Assembly: GCA_017562135.1 (NCBI GenBank)
Contig: QEYB01000629.1
Coordinates: 434,001-498,000, forward strand
Source of the DNA: Dipylidium caninum
Taxonomy: Eukaryota > Platyhelminthes > Cestoda > Cyclophyllidea > Dipylidiidae
Length of the DNA: 64,000 bases
Reading direction: 5' to 3'
Shown: in pieces, positions 15,001 to 25,572 of the stretch
Position numbering within the stretch: position 1 is the first letter of the stretch
Layout: each line of letters begins with the position of its first letter
Notes under the pieces: model-generated
What the model saw: the letters and a program-made list of their open reading frames with translations, nothing else
What the model was told of the DNA's origin: nothing
The model's database searches: none
Position numbers and translations under genes: made by a program

Positions 15001-18000
15001 TTTAACTCTCTGTACCTGTAAAGGAGAGACTAAGAGGACCAGTTGCACTCCCAGATGGTCCCTCTCGGGGAGATGACGGGCAGATTGTTTGGGCCGTCAT
15101 TGTCTACCTGTCACTCAGGCCAGCATGTGGCGCGCACGCCTCTGGGCTACCTGCCGCAGGAGCGGAGGAGGAGAACTCGACATTAGGTGCCAGTACTGTG
15201 CATTCCCAAGGGGTAGTGTGCAAGAATGCATTTGGGTAATTATTTTCATCCACCAGACACGATTTCTTTGTGGGGGGTTGACCCTACTCCATGTCTGCTC
15301 ATACGCGCAACACTGTAAAACGTAATGTCAGACGTGTAGGCGAAGGGATATCTCAACCAACCGGTGCAGAGCCTTCGTCTGCCCTCCACGTCGGGCGTGA
15401 TCGAGCATTGGGAACTTCTGCTCCCAGAACTCTGTGAACCACGGATTGATGTTGTGATGCGTCTTCTTGGAGCTCGTGGCTGAAGTTCTGACTCATCGAA
15501 GTCCCTTTCACCATTCGGGGCGAGTTGGAGGCGCGGATGGAGAAGGCTTCCCTTCCCAGTTCGACTGAGAGCTCGTATCACCGGTGCGGGGATTGACCAA
15601 CTGGACCCAGCTGTCCGTCGGTCTGCCCCACCGTCTCTGGTTAGAGAACACGTACACAATTACAAAAGACACGCAAAATACAAGCAAGAGCACACACAAA
15701 GTTTGATGCCCACATCACGTGACCCAGCTTTTCCGTAACCTCCCCACCCGTCTGCACTTCTTAAGTGGTCACTATAGTAATAAATGGTGCATTGTCGGGG
15801 GGAACATCATAATTCCACCTCTTTATTATCATTAATCTAGCAGAAGTAACGGAACAACACCGAATGATTATTCTTGTCTTGCATTTATTGTTAATTTATT
15901 TAACGCATTTCCTTGTGCACTCAGATACCCTTCTCCAGATCGTTCCCAATACGTCTGAGTGATGTGCACGAGGCTGATACAAAAATCCCAACCACTTTAT
16001 GCTTTGCGAATTTATACAACGGCACGTCTTTAGCTAACTTGGGCGGACCCTCACTTCCCACTGACTGGTGTTTCAGTGACCGCCCCAAACGCTTCCATGT
16101 CCCGACGGTGGGTCAAATGCAGCAGGGATGGACGTTTGAAATTGTCGTGCCTTGTGTCGGTGGCATCTATTAGTGACGGCCATTTGCGGTGCACAACCGT
16201 TGCCAACCGTGCCACGCCGTGAATAATGTGTGCAATGCTAATGACCCAAAATTCTAATATCTCAAATGGACAATTAGAAATAATTCCCTAATTTTCCCAG
16301 ACCCAATTTGATGCCGTTTAAGAAGAGAAAAGTGTCCACCTCAATGATTTCACCCCCCGAACCCCCGTCAATTCGCTCAAAACGCGTCCTCACAGGCGCC
16401 TAAGTTTGGCGCGATGGCCAACGGGTGAAGGGGAAGGAAGTATCTGAAATTAAACCGTCCGCAAGACATCCATATGGACTCAAATCTCGTCTTCAGCGCT
16501 CAACTTTGGACATCATCTTATGCTGTAACGCCTTGGTGTGCCATTGGGCACGGGCTAGGACGAAGGAATCTGGACAAGTCCCTAGGGCCGCCTTCAACCA
16601 CTGTGCTCGTTAGTTGTGCCAAGCTGGCTCCACCTGAGGCGAAGGCAAACGGAAGAAGGTTGTTCCCCTTTTTCTGCCCGCTACAATCGCTCGAAGGCGG
16701 AGGATTCTCTGATTGCCAGGGCGCAAGTGCGAGGTACTGCCACTGCACATCTCCATTAGCCGTGGGACGCCTGGCTCGTGATCTCATCGCTGAAGGGCAA
16801 TAGCACTACCTACTGCTGCCGAGGCAGACAACTAGCAACTTTGTGATTTAAACTTTCGGAGCGCACAGGCAAAATCTCCTCTTTATGATTTCCTTCGGCA
16901 CTAATTCGCCGCGGAAGACACTGCGAGTAGCGCAGATGTAGTGGAGCAAAAAGCTATGTCCCAACGCTTCTCGCAGTGAAGAGCGTAGATTGCAACCTAA
17001 CCGCCACCTTTCAGCTCTACCCTAATTTGACCTTTCGGCACGGATCGTATTAACACGTCTGTCTCAGAGGGGAAATCGCGCCCCTCGCCTTTCGGCTAAT
17101 TGGAAGGAGCTGTCAGGACAATGCTGTCTCACAACTCACGTGCCAATAAGCATGTAGTCCTCTTCATGCAACTGCAAAGTGTCCATGGCCTTCAGGAGAC
17201 CCCCCACCGTCTCGCCCTGGCAGAAACACACCACCACCTTGGCCTTTCGATTTGCGTCGAAGATGTCCTCCGCCAAATGCAGAAAAGCCTCCTCCGTCTC
17301 CTTGTTGTCGATGCTACGCTCTATCTCGGCACATATGCCCACGTCGCTCATGCGCGCCTTCAGAGTTGCTATGCCTCTTTCACCGTAGAAGTCTAAAAGT
17401 GAATGCCATTATACTGAATCAACACGGCACCTGGAAATAGACCACGTCGGGTGACGGAAACGACTTCTAAGTAGCCTGACTTACCCAAGTCATCCCCAAC
17501 TACACGGGATGCTCTGGTTCTTCCGCCCATTCGCAAGTTGGTTGTGATTGAACTTACACACAGCCAATAATCCATTGCCCTTTTTTAATTATGTAACATA
17601 CGTTTGGGTTGTTCCAGCCCAAGCTCACCCACAAAAAATGCCTTTCCGAAGTACTGAAGTAGGCGTGCGAACGAGACGATGTGTGTGTTTGCATGGTAGA
17701 CCAGCGGCTCCTTTAATTACTGAAATGAATTTATTCCATATCACACCTGCCTCTAGCCGTCACTATGGGATTCTTAGTCAAGAGAAAAACGCAAAATCGC
17801 ATTTCCACTTCCATGAGGAATAAATTTGGGGAAATAGACATTCTGATTTTTGACCAAATGGGGAAATGTTGTAATGAACGGCATGAAGCTCAGTCGTGAG
17901 AAATTGGGGATGCTCCTCACCACAATTTGCCCTGCTCCTGTCACTGACACGCCCACACACAGAAAATTTGCTCCGAACTCCGATCCCCTTCGAGAAGGTG

Positions 18001-21000
18001 ATTTCAGGTTGAGGGACAGGAGACTCAGTGGGGTTACGGCTATGATGGCACGGCGATTGTCGCCAATGCCAACTTTTGCGTGACCTCTCTCGGCGACGCG
18101 TCATCTTCGACTCACCGTTAGTCATCTCCCGCCCTCCCGAATTTGTCTGACGGGAAGGCTAAGTGAGAAACACTCAAATCGCAATTAAAACTGCTCATGA
18201 GGCAAAAATAGGGGTTGCAGTGGCCGTACCGAGTGACGAGAAGTGTCCCCAATTAACGCGGGGCATGTGACAGGCGTTTGCTTCTTGTCTTCAAAGGGTC
18301 CACTCTTGGTAACCAAAAAGCGCCATGCTCTTAAGTGAATGTATCCCACACTTCTTGTGGTGCAAAGTGAAAATAGTTCTCTTAGTCTAATCGCACGACT
18401 GCCCGCACCTTGTCATTAAGCCTGGGACAGGACAGACTGCTCGTCTGCTCAATTCACTCGACGAGTTTATGGTGAGAGACAACACAGAAGTGTTTCTTTT
18501 GCCGCACAGATGAGTCTTCCAGCACCCCATCCTGCTTATTAGCAAGGAGTCCTTAGCAGAAGTAGAAGGAGTTTGGTGTAAACCGCATCACGACATTGTC
18601 CTGCAATGGCTCAGAGGCGTGGACGAAGTCGCGATAGGCAGTGATCGACTGGGGCAAGGGTGATGGAGTAGACGAGTAGGAACTCCAAAAGCCCCCCTGA
18701 GCAGGTTAGTACACAAAACAGTGTAGCCCCGGAACCCTTGCGAAAAGGACTTCAAATCCCGCTCGCCAGGGGATCGGGGGGCCTGTGGATGGAGGAAATC
18801 ATAACTCGAATAGCTTCGTAGTCCCTCCTGTGTTTTAGGTCAACTGGAGTCGCAATGCTTCGGCGAAGGGCACTTTGTCAGAATACGACTTGGCGATTTA
18901 CATGCCCACTCCTGCATCTACTTCGTCGAACACGAGACGATTACGTTCTTTGTCCCTCCATTGTGGCCCAAGTTTTATACTCCGCGGAGTCGTTAATAGC
19001 CAGTGCAGACGAAGGGACCATACCCAAATTGACAGAAAGCCTTTAAATCCTCGGCTATCGCTAATCAAGTTGCCGAAGTGCTTTTGCGAAGCAAGGAGTG
19101 TCAGATTTTCAATGTGTCAAGCGGCGACCTTGCAAAATACCAAGGTCCTATTGGTGAATGAAGTGCATTAATTTCTGCCATGCTGATAGTGCTTTGAATC
19201 TTCCCCCGAGCCTCCATGATTGGAGACGAGTAAGCCTGACACGCGGATCTCTTCCCACTCGGTGCAATTAATCGAAGGTAATGAAGTTAACATCTAAAAG
19301 ACGAATGAAACAACTCCCTCCAAAACAAAGTTGTCTAAATCAAGATATGCTATGCTTTAAAATCAGCCTCCTCGCCGTCCCAAGTCAACTTCGCCAGGCA
19401 TAACATATGGGCTCATTATCGGAGGCACTGAGCGATTCCTCTAATTGGCCTGTGCAGATCCCATTTACGGTAGATTTACCACCTCCACATGCATATGTGT
19501 GCGTCTCTCTCACCTCTGTGAAGACGTTCCAGAGGAAAGTTCTTAGCCAGTAAAACGTACTTCGCACCCGTAGCATCATCCAAGTGTACAAAAACTCCGT
19601 GTCCCTGTCATGTTCCATGACTCCTAGAGGCCAGAGAACTGCCGACAGAGATAAGTTTCAAGCCAGTTCATGCGTGTGGAAAAGTCGTTGTGAAGGAAAT
19701 AAGACGTGAAGGGCGTGATAGAGGCAGGCTGAGAGAGTGAGAAGTGACTGCGAAAAATCATATCTTTTCCTTCCTCTCGTGTAGCATTATGGCGTTTTAA
19801 GGTCTCCATTTATTATCATGCTTACCAGTGACGTACTCGCTCACGTTGGTGCTAGTGAAGCAGTAAGCTGCCTTGTCCCTATGGAATGAGCTACATTTCT
19901 TGTCATCAGGCGCCCCGTCCTCCTACCCGTTAGGATGACCGCAACACTGGCCGCTCGGTCGCCTAATTGCTGCTTGAGGGAATAGACAAAATTATAAAAG
20001 AAAGTGTGACTGTCGGATTCCTTCGAAATACTCTCACTGTTGACGAGGAGATAAAGAAATGCACCGAGTGCAGCGAGGCTCAGATCATTTATTGGCAGAC
20101 GGGCGACCAGGGCAGGGGGATTCAGTTGCTGCACCATTAATGTGATGTCATCAGCTAGAAAAATACATGTGTCCGGCACAGCAGGCTACGAGAATTTCCC
20201 CAAAATCTCTTCTGCCGCACTCTGGCCGCATGGCTAATTAGGCCCCTCAACGAATACTAGTGTAGACACCGCAGCAGTTGCACTCCGCCTTCCAGACACT
20301 TCGCGTCCAAGTGACTCGGTGGTCAGAACTGACCTTCTCCGGTTCTATTAAGAAAAGTCATAAGCGCGCCTACTTTCGTTGCCTTTTGCGAGGTGGGCAA
20401 ATTCTACGCAAAGAAGAATGCAACTTGACTGTGAGCTAGGTGAGGAGCCAAAGACTCTTTCGTGGCCTTGCAACTGATTTCGTTCTTTTGCCATGGCTTC
20501 CTCCTACGCAACTGCACCCCACTACAGTTTGCCATCGGCCTTCCTTTTGGATTTGAGGGTAAATTGCGGCTGATGCCCTCCTGTGGCCTCCGATCCAGTC
20601 GTCGTACCATCAATCGTGCTATTTTAACTTCTCGTGGAAACCGTGATGTTCTTATTCTATCAACGCATTATATTATCACCTTCAAACAGTCAAAAGAACG
20701 AGTACGATTTACGTTTATTCCTTTGTTACGGCGTGGCAATTACTGCACTCTTTTATCTCTCCAGCCCAAAATAACTAGCTTCCGCCATAGTAAAACCGGC
20801 AATCCAAACGCGAAGGATCTGAGGGCTGACACGCCGTTTACTAGAACCTCATGACGACGTATCTCCTTCTCCGCAAATGATGTGACGAAATTCCTCCGAA
20901 AATAAACATCATTACAGCGTCGTGACACACTAGCCAGGTACACCGTGAATGACGAGGGAAGTGTTTATCAACAGAGTGTCGCCGGTGGTTATGAATGAAA

Positions 21001-23075
21001 CACCTGCCTCAGACAGGCCCGGTGGTTTTTGTGCGGTGTGAGCGCATCAGACAGCATGGAAAGACCTCATATCGGAGGCGGTGAGGGTGGACGCTCACAG
21101 CTCAGCCCTTCCTTCACGCCCCGGTGGTGGACGAGCATGCGGCACGCGTCGGGAGAGGAGGCAATCGGCTGAGTCGACCAAAACAGAGTCCGAATAGGCG
21201 AAACGTGGATGAGTGCGTCGAGAGAACAGCCACGGTTGATGTGTGGAAAATAGATAGCTTCGATGGCAAGCAGAATAAAAGGAGTTTGCGCCTGTAAGTG
21301 TGTGCCGATGTAAAAGCAAATAACCCGCGATAAATTCTTTTTCCACCGGTGCGATTTTTCGGCTCTCTAGATAAATGTACGGAAAACCGTTTCATATCAT
21401 TAATAGAAGACGACTTGGACACATCCTTGTTTTCGCAAATAAGGGGACCTCCACTTGCCATATGACTTGGTGGTGGAAGAAGATGACAGCAATGATGGGT
21501 TGCCACCGAGACAGAAACGGTTTTGTTGCCAAAATATTCTTGCCAGATGATACCGGGGTAAAAATTTTTTTTCTTTCATAACCCACCGTCTTCAGATCAG
21601 ACACGACAAAGTGGCCCGAAAGTGGTTGAAATTGTGTCACAGAAAATAAAAGAGGAACAGAATTCCGTCAATAACTTTGCTTTCCACCGCCCCCGCGTCT
21701 GCTGTTGAGGTGGTCTGTTGGTCTCTTTTCCCCCTATTTAGACCGAATAGCCAATTGTTACCCCAGTCAGTCATGAACACCCAGTTGTAGTCTTCCAACA
21801 TCATAAAAAGTTTGAAGTCACTGAATTATAAGACGTAATTCCTTCCTCTGGATGGTTTCTTGGATGTCTCAGAGTGAAAGCAACATGATAAAACGGCCAC
21901 TCCCAAGCGAAATAATCGGTCTCTGCGATAATTTCCCCATGTGCAGGCCGCCAGTGTCGGTTGATCTACAGTGTCAAATCGACGCCCAAGCTTCATCTGC
22001 CCCAATGCAAGGGCTAGAAATGGTGTGTGACGAGTCAGGATGATTTCCCCAATGCCCGTTTTTGTTCGCGTCCTATCGATTCCAGGCCTCCTTACCAAAG
22101 GGAGGATGGTTTCGTGGCGGAATATTTGGGTGATGGTTCAGTGCGAGGAATGCCTCATCAACCGATGTCACACTGATACGGATGAGGTGTGGGCTGTGAA
22201 CGGCTTATAAAGTGCATGCAGTTGGTGTGCAGGCTTTTGAGCACCTGAGAGGATTGCGCGGTAGTTTCTGCAAGCGTGGAATCGTTTCGCGTCTATTCCC
22301 ACTATTTACAGAAGTTAGCACGTAAAAACACTAAAAAATGTCGTAAAAGATACTCTTCTTGTACACGTAACAATAAAATCCTCACCGTTGGAATTCACTA
22401 GAGCCACATAACTCCATCCATATTTCAGGAGGAGGGAGATAATCACCTCCACTTGGAGGGTGTCCGAAGGCACAACTCGCAGGAAGTACCGATAGTCCAC
22501 AATATTGCTCAACTCCGGCGCGGTGGCCGAGTACCCAATTTGGGGATGGAGAAGAGTTGAAGCACCTGATGCACCTGCTTGGTCATTTCACTGGAACCGG
22601 GTCCAATCAGCGCGCAATCGGTATTTCAATGCTACTGGGCGATATGCCAGGAGGGAGGCAACGTTTGTTTGAGCCATTCGTCAAACGCAGACAATCCTCA
22701 TATTCCTTATAAATAAACGCAGTCCGAATAAAGTCCATGCATTGCTCCAAGGCGATGGGAGCGTACCAACAGGTGTCCCGAGCATCAACACCCAGACGAA
22801 TTCCCGGAAGGATGTTCTCGTCCTCATTGATCTCCTGAATCGTCTGGATGAGCGCTTCAACCCTATGGATCCCGTACTGTTCACGCACCGCCACCGCACT
22901 GTCTCGAAAAGGCTGTATTCACTGTCGGCTGTTTCGTGGATAGGAAGAGAGCGCCGATCATAATGTCTCCGGGGCTTCTGACCTTGAGTTTTTGGTACAG
23001 AGCTCCATAAGGAGTAAGCTGGAGTTCACTGAGAGTGATGAAGAAGACAATACACACCCATGGGAATAGGCCCAT
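2678..23075 (-). CDS. Metabotropic glutamate receptor (class C GPCR), multi-exon gene, frame disrupted
   Basis: This gene encodes a plasma-membrane glutamate receptor that signals through G proteins. Going 5' to 3' on the minus strand it encodes a signal peptide, both lobes of the Venus-flytrap ligand domain, parts of the cysteine-rich domain and seven membrane helices. Diagnostic motifs include [51 protein letters not shown] and [16 protein letters not shown]. Residues at the known glutamate-contact sites of the family (Ser in GPGSS, Thr in YSAT, Tyr in FYGERG, Asp in TDG) are present. Donor and acceptor phases agree at most junctions I could place. About ten one-base shifts interrupt five or six exons, usually next to runs of C or G, so the locus is either a recent pseudogene or carries consensus errors. 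The exact group (I, II or III) is not assigned; FWEQKFQC resembles group II. The exon with the CCW-type cysteine cluster and the tail end are unresolved. Confidence 0.93.
3026..3669 (-). other. mGluR intron between the TM4-5 and TM6-7 exons
   Basis: Bounded by gtaagt and ccttccattag. AT-rich; I see no repeat or embedded gene. Confidence 0.8.
3670..3831 (-). CDS. mGluR exon: TM4, extracellular loop 2 and start of TM5
   Basis: This intact exon is 162 nt (54 codons, phase 1 to phase 1). Acceptor ttcccttccttcgcag is followed by TG TTA ATC, which completes a leucine codon and continues [18 protein letters not shown] (TM4 and the conserved EPP), a loop-2 cysteine and [11 protein letters not shown] (TM5). 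The donor is g|gtaagt. The length and phases fit exactly between the TM1-3 and TM6-7 exons. Confidence 0.93.
3832..7225 (-). other. mGluR intron before the TM4-5 exon
   Basis: Bounded by gtaagt and cttccttcgcag. It carries a triplet repeat close to its 3' splice site. Otherwise no coding region or transposon is recognised. Confidence 0.8.
3882..3920 (+). repeat. (CCT)13 triplet microsatellite
   Basis: Thirteen uninterrupted CCT units. On the transcribed strand this is a GAG/AGG purine tract about 50 nt upstream of the acceptor of the TM4-5 exon. Confidence 0.95.
7226..7627 (-). CDS. mGluR exon: TM1 to TM3
   Basis: This intact exon is 402 nt. Acceptor gaatccgtttcag is followed by CT TGC GAA CCA ATC (phase 1). 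It contains [14 protein letters not shown], the short linker before TM1, then TM1 ([20 protein letters not shown]), [18 protein letters not shown]2, the conserved ECL1/TM3 cysteine, TM3 and [14 protein letters not shown] with [14 protein letters not shown] leading into TM4. The donor is ggat|gtaagt. The VVKAS-RE-L and KTNRI-RI motifs are hallmarks of metabotropic glutamate receptors. No disruption is present. Confidence 0.95.
7628..14494 (-). other. mGluR introns around the cysteine-rich domain
   Basis: Apart from the short block near 12.82-12.89 kb, I recognise no exon. The CCW-type cysteine cluster of the cysteine-rich domain should lie here. The longest open frame (plus strand, 10,124-10,564, 146 codons) is not recognisable and is probably chance. 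Confidence 0.6.
12819..12890 (-). CDS. mGluR cysteine-rich domain, 3' part
   Basis: The minus strand reads C-I-C, then (one frame over) [13 protein letters not shown]. This is the end of the class C cysteine-rich domain, C-x-x-C-P-x-G-x-x-P-N-x-T-C, just before TM1. A missing C in a CC(C) run explains the shift. A donor at c|gtgtga would leave phase 1, as the next exon requires. The 5' boundary is not resolved, and the CCW-type cysteine cluster that should precede it was not found. Confidence 0.6.
14495..14677 (-). CDS. mGluR exon 5: start of cysteine-rich domain
   Basis: After acceptor aattacag the exon reads NADGG, then [15 protein letters not shown], which is the conserved Y-x-x-V-G-x-W step into the cysteine-rich domain. 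It continues to FCSDP and, one frame over, PCGHMG, equivalent to the family's S-x-C-S-x-x-C-x-x-G. It ends at donor ctaag|gtaagt. Two one-base shifts are needed. The cysteines and the tryptophan make the assignment firm although the frame is broken. Confidence 0.78.
14774..15015 (-). CDS. mGluR exon 4: end of ligand-binding domain
   Basis: Acceptor tctcctttacag is followed by YRELK, then by [29 protein letters not shown] and [19 protein letters not shown]. These match in order the family pattern around the last helices of the Venus-flytrap domain (the NAIYAMAHGL region, the paired cysteines and the FDEKGD turn). The pieces lie in different frames separated by single-base steps, for example cgg|tgaac where cgggtgaac would restore the frame. 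The donor is caag|gtaatg. Boundaries are good; the internal reading is approximate. Confidence 0.78.
15358..15636 (-). CDS. mGluR exon 3: lobe 2, TDG to FWEQKFQC, with shifting frames
   Basis: Acceptor ctaaccag joins in phase to exon 2 to give LIG-TDG, the family's GSDGW position. The annotated frame stays open over all 279 nt, but the conserved residues hop between frames: [20 protein letters not shown] in one, then [16 protein letters not shown] in another, then [17 protein letters not shown] back in the first. At least three indels are therefore needed and they nearly cancel out. The last shift is one extra C in a CCC run. The 3' end (donor gttgag) is a weaker call. Confidence 0.8.
15637..17139 (-). 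other. mGluR intron between exons 2 and 3
   Basis: Bounded by gtgagt and ctaaccag. No coding or repeat features recognised. Confidence 0.75.
17140..17392 (-). CDS. mGluR exon 2: ligand-binding lobe 2, first part
   Basis: This exon is intact and 253 nt long. Acceptor ttttag precedes AC TTC TAC GGT, which completes the aspartate codon left open by exon 1 ([12 protein letters not shown]). It reads through [15 protein letters not shown], the lobe-2 beta strand and helix conserved in metabotropic glutamate receptors, to LIG and donor ac|gtgagt with phase 2. The conserved YGERG tyrosine matches the glutamate-contact tyrosine of the family. No frameshift or stop is present. Confidence 0.9.
17393..22385 (-). 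other. mGluR first intron, 5 kb
   Basis: Bounded by gtgagg and cattcacttttag. I see no transposon, RNA gene or convincing open frame; several open frames of 60-130 codons show no coding signature. Confidence 0.75.
22386..23075 (-). CDS. mGluR exon 1: signal peptide and ligand-binding lobe 1
   Basis: The ATG at 23075-23073 opens [18 protein letters not shown], a good signal peptide. It is followed by [11 protein letters not shown], the canonical start of the class C ligand domain. The exon runs through [33 protein letters not shown] and FLRVVPSDT to a donor (g|gtgagg) after VNSN, leaving phase 1. Three one-base shifts are visible: after CGG (about 22,893), after PIA (about 22,616) and after LFSIP (about 22,547). 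I chose this start because it is the only ATG giving a signal peptide directly before the conserved domain. No intron is needed inside the block. Confidence 0.9.
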
Positions 23076-24631
23076 CGGAACACGAAATTGTTACGTTCTC
23101 TGTGCGCCGGCGTAGCGTGATTGCAGTGCATTTTGGCATTCAACGAGCCACAACTTCACCGTAGCCACGTAGTGATTTCGGGGCCGTTCATTGGTCACTC
23201 GAGGGATGCGCACATAGTTGATTGGACGAGGAAGGAGACTTCACCTGTGACTGTGTCAGGACTGCGATTATTCTCAATAGACCTCTCCCACGCGCAAAAA
23301 AAGGGACGTTGAGCAAATGTTTTCAAGAAATTGCCCAAGTTAAGACATTTCACCGTCCCGCAGCGCCCTTGGACTGGTTGACGAGTGGCATATAATCCAC
23401 TCTTCCTCCAATTTCGTAAAATCTTCAGGGCACTCACTACTCCGCGTACACTCTAGTTTTCTAGAAGCCATTAGAGTAGGCTTTTGTATCAAGAAGCACG
23501 TCTTTTAATTCTGCGAAAGTTAATCTTCTATTTAAGTTTTGTACAGATAACTTTGCTGCGAGTTTGACCTATTAAGATTCAATTTCAGGGTATTTTTACG
23601 TCACTTGGTTTTCCATTTCCAGGAATAGCATTTCTAAGGCCATTTAATGTAGGATTTTTTACGTTTTCATGCTTATATCTCAAGACTAGAAGGTGCTAAC
23701 TTTTTATCTTGGTGGCCTTCTTCCCAGAGTACGTCACACGCTTCGTTGTGCTTCGAGTCAACAACTGTTTATGAGTCGGGAAGCGACGACTAGTGTGGGA
23801 GACAGCAGTGCGCCTCTCGAAGGACACCCCGTTGAGGGGTAAAAGAGGAAAATTCTTTCTACTCATCGCTGAAAAAGGCTTTCGCTCGGAAAATCACGAC
23901 AATATCAACAGCAGCTTGCGTCGGCAGTGCAAATGTTAAGTCTCGAGAGACACACCTCAGGCTCCCGGAAAGCTCAATTTCTTTTGGAGTAATGAAACAC
24001 CCGAGAACACCATGGCGCCAAAGCACTGGCAGTTAATGTGTTGCATCGCGTGGGCTAAGCGCCCAACGTCCTCGACATTAACACTCACCAGCATTTGTTC
24101 TCACCCGAGGGCCATTTGGTCAGAGTAGCTCCACCGTGAGTGAATTATCAAAGGGAAAAAAGCTCACATTAAGTGGTTAGAGTTGAATGTGCCAAGAAAA
24201 ATTAGATGGTTCACTTTTGACAACATGTAAAATGATATGGACCCTGGCGAGCTAATACGGTAAAAAAAACCAGTCATGTTGAAAGAATTAGGGAAAAGGT
24301 CAAACTTGCCAACTTTTTTTGATACACCAATTGAGGTAAAAGAAAGCGAAGGAAAAGTGATCGTAAGCAAACACGGCTGCCGGCCAAGAGGATGAAAGGA
24401 AATGCTGTAGGCGGGAAACTGAGACTATTTGGAAGTGGTTAAAGCGTTATTTCTACAGAGATACGAATACGCAGAAATAGACATGCCCAAAGGAGGGAGC
24501 ACTGAGAGGAAAGAAGAAGGATTTGGACAAAGTCAAAAAAGCAGGAAAATGCAGTGGTGAGGGAAAATAGTTTTTCGGCAGGAGGAAGTAATGTCTACCG
24601 CTCTGCAGGATAGAAATCATTCGAAATGCTG
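23076..24631. other. Upstream flank of the receptor gene
   Basis: Presumably contains the 5' UTR and promoter of the receptor, but no core element can be named with confidence. No coding region seen. Confidence 0.4.
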
Positions 24632-25572
24632 AGTGCCTCTATAACTGCCAACGGGTTCGAAGCAGGAGGGGGAGAGAGTCAACCGAGGGTGCTCTTATCT
24701 CGGTCCACTCGCTCAACTCCAAAGCTTGAGCAACAGCCACTCGGCAGCACTCGACTCCTCCCCCTCACTCCTCACTCCTCACTCCTCTCTGCACCCACCA
24801 ACACACAGCACACATCAAACAACAAATAGCACGCGTCCCCAACTTCCACTACCACCACTCCACGTGGCTCGTGTCACCATCACCACTTCCTCTTGACTCG
24901 CCTTCCTCACTGCGTCTTCAGCCTCGCCTCGCCTCGCCTCCGTCAAACACCTCACCACGTCGTCCCTCGACACCACCGGCACACACCCACCTCGCATTCA
25001 CGGTGGCTGCGCGTCCAGCCACGTCAAACTCCAAGTCCCGCGACTCGAGGACCAACCCTCCTCATCCATGCGCTACTCGTTGTCGCAGCGGCAGCAAGCA
25101 CAAACAGATCATGCTGTCAGCTCAATCTCCTAATCCAGGTTTGCACCTCTGTCCACCAGCCTTGTCTCGAGAAACACCTGACCCATGTGACCTCTGCCAT
25201 GCCCGACTTGAACGACTGCAATGCACTGCGACAGAGTTAGAAGGCCTCCTTCTGACACCATCCTCCCTCCCTCCCCCTCCTCCCTCCCACTCACCCACCC
25301 CTCATCCACCCACCCATCCACCCCACCTCCTCCCCAACACCACCTCGCTGCACATGCCTCAACATCGAGGGCGTTGTGCACGCTTCCGCCCTCAAAGCAG
25401 ACGCCACGGACGAGGGTTTCAGGGTGGAGGGAATGCGTGCTCACAGCAGGGAGCAGTGTTGGGAGAATGAGGCGGTGTGGAGAGGGAAGTGAGATTGGAA
25501 GTTGAGTTGGAATTTCAATTGCAATTGGAATTGACGAGAGGATGCACTTGAGGATGGGGAGAATAGGAGAAG
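24632..25572 (+). repeat. Left arm of a long inverted repeat
   Basis: About 941 bp, nearly identical to the reverse complement of 29,455-30,413. The match starts at agtgcctc and ends at gaataggagaag. The arm is strongly strand-asymmetric: pyrimidine-rich here, with ctcactcctcactcctc and cccacccctcatccaccc runs. It also contains four gcctc units and the palindromic aattgcaatt segment. A 199-codon open frame is a by-product of the low stop content and encodes only low-complexity Pro/His/Ser. Confidence 0.95.
24921..24940 (+). repeat. (GCCTC)4 minisatellite in the left arm
   Basis: Four perfect gcctc units, the counterpart of the seven-unit tract in the other arm. Confidence 0.95.

Noticed and set aside
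15508..15699. Membrane-like peptide [17 protein letters not shown] upstream of the 15.36-15.64 kb exon
   Set aside because: It is the T-rich polypyrimidine tract and acceptor region read as protein.
18720..18790. Possible tRNA (TTCAAATCCCGC T-arm-like string)
   Set aside because: No matching acceptor stem or anticodon arm at tRNA spacing.
24871..25470. 199-codon open frame in the left arm and its 209-codon counterpart at 29,523-30,152
   Set aside because: Low-complexity Pro/His/Ser sequence arising from pyrimidine-biased DNA. Two or more frames are open at once and no domain is present.
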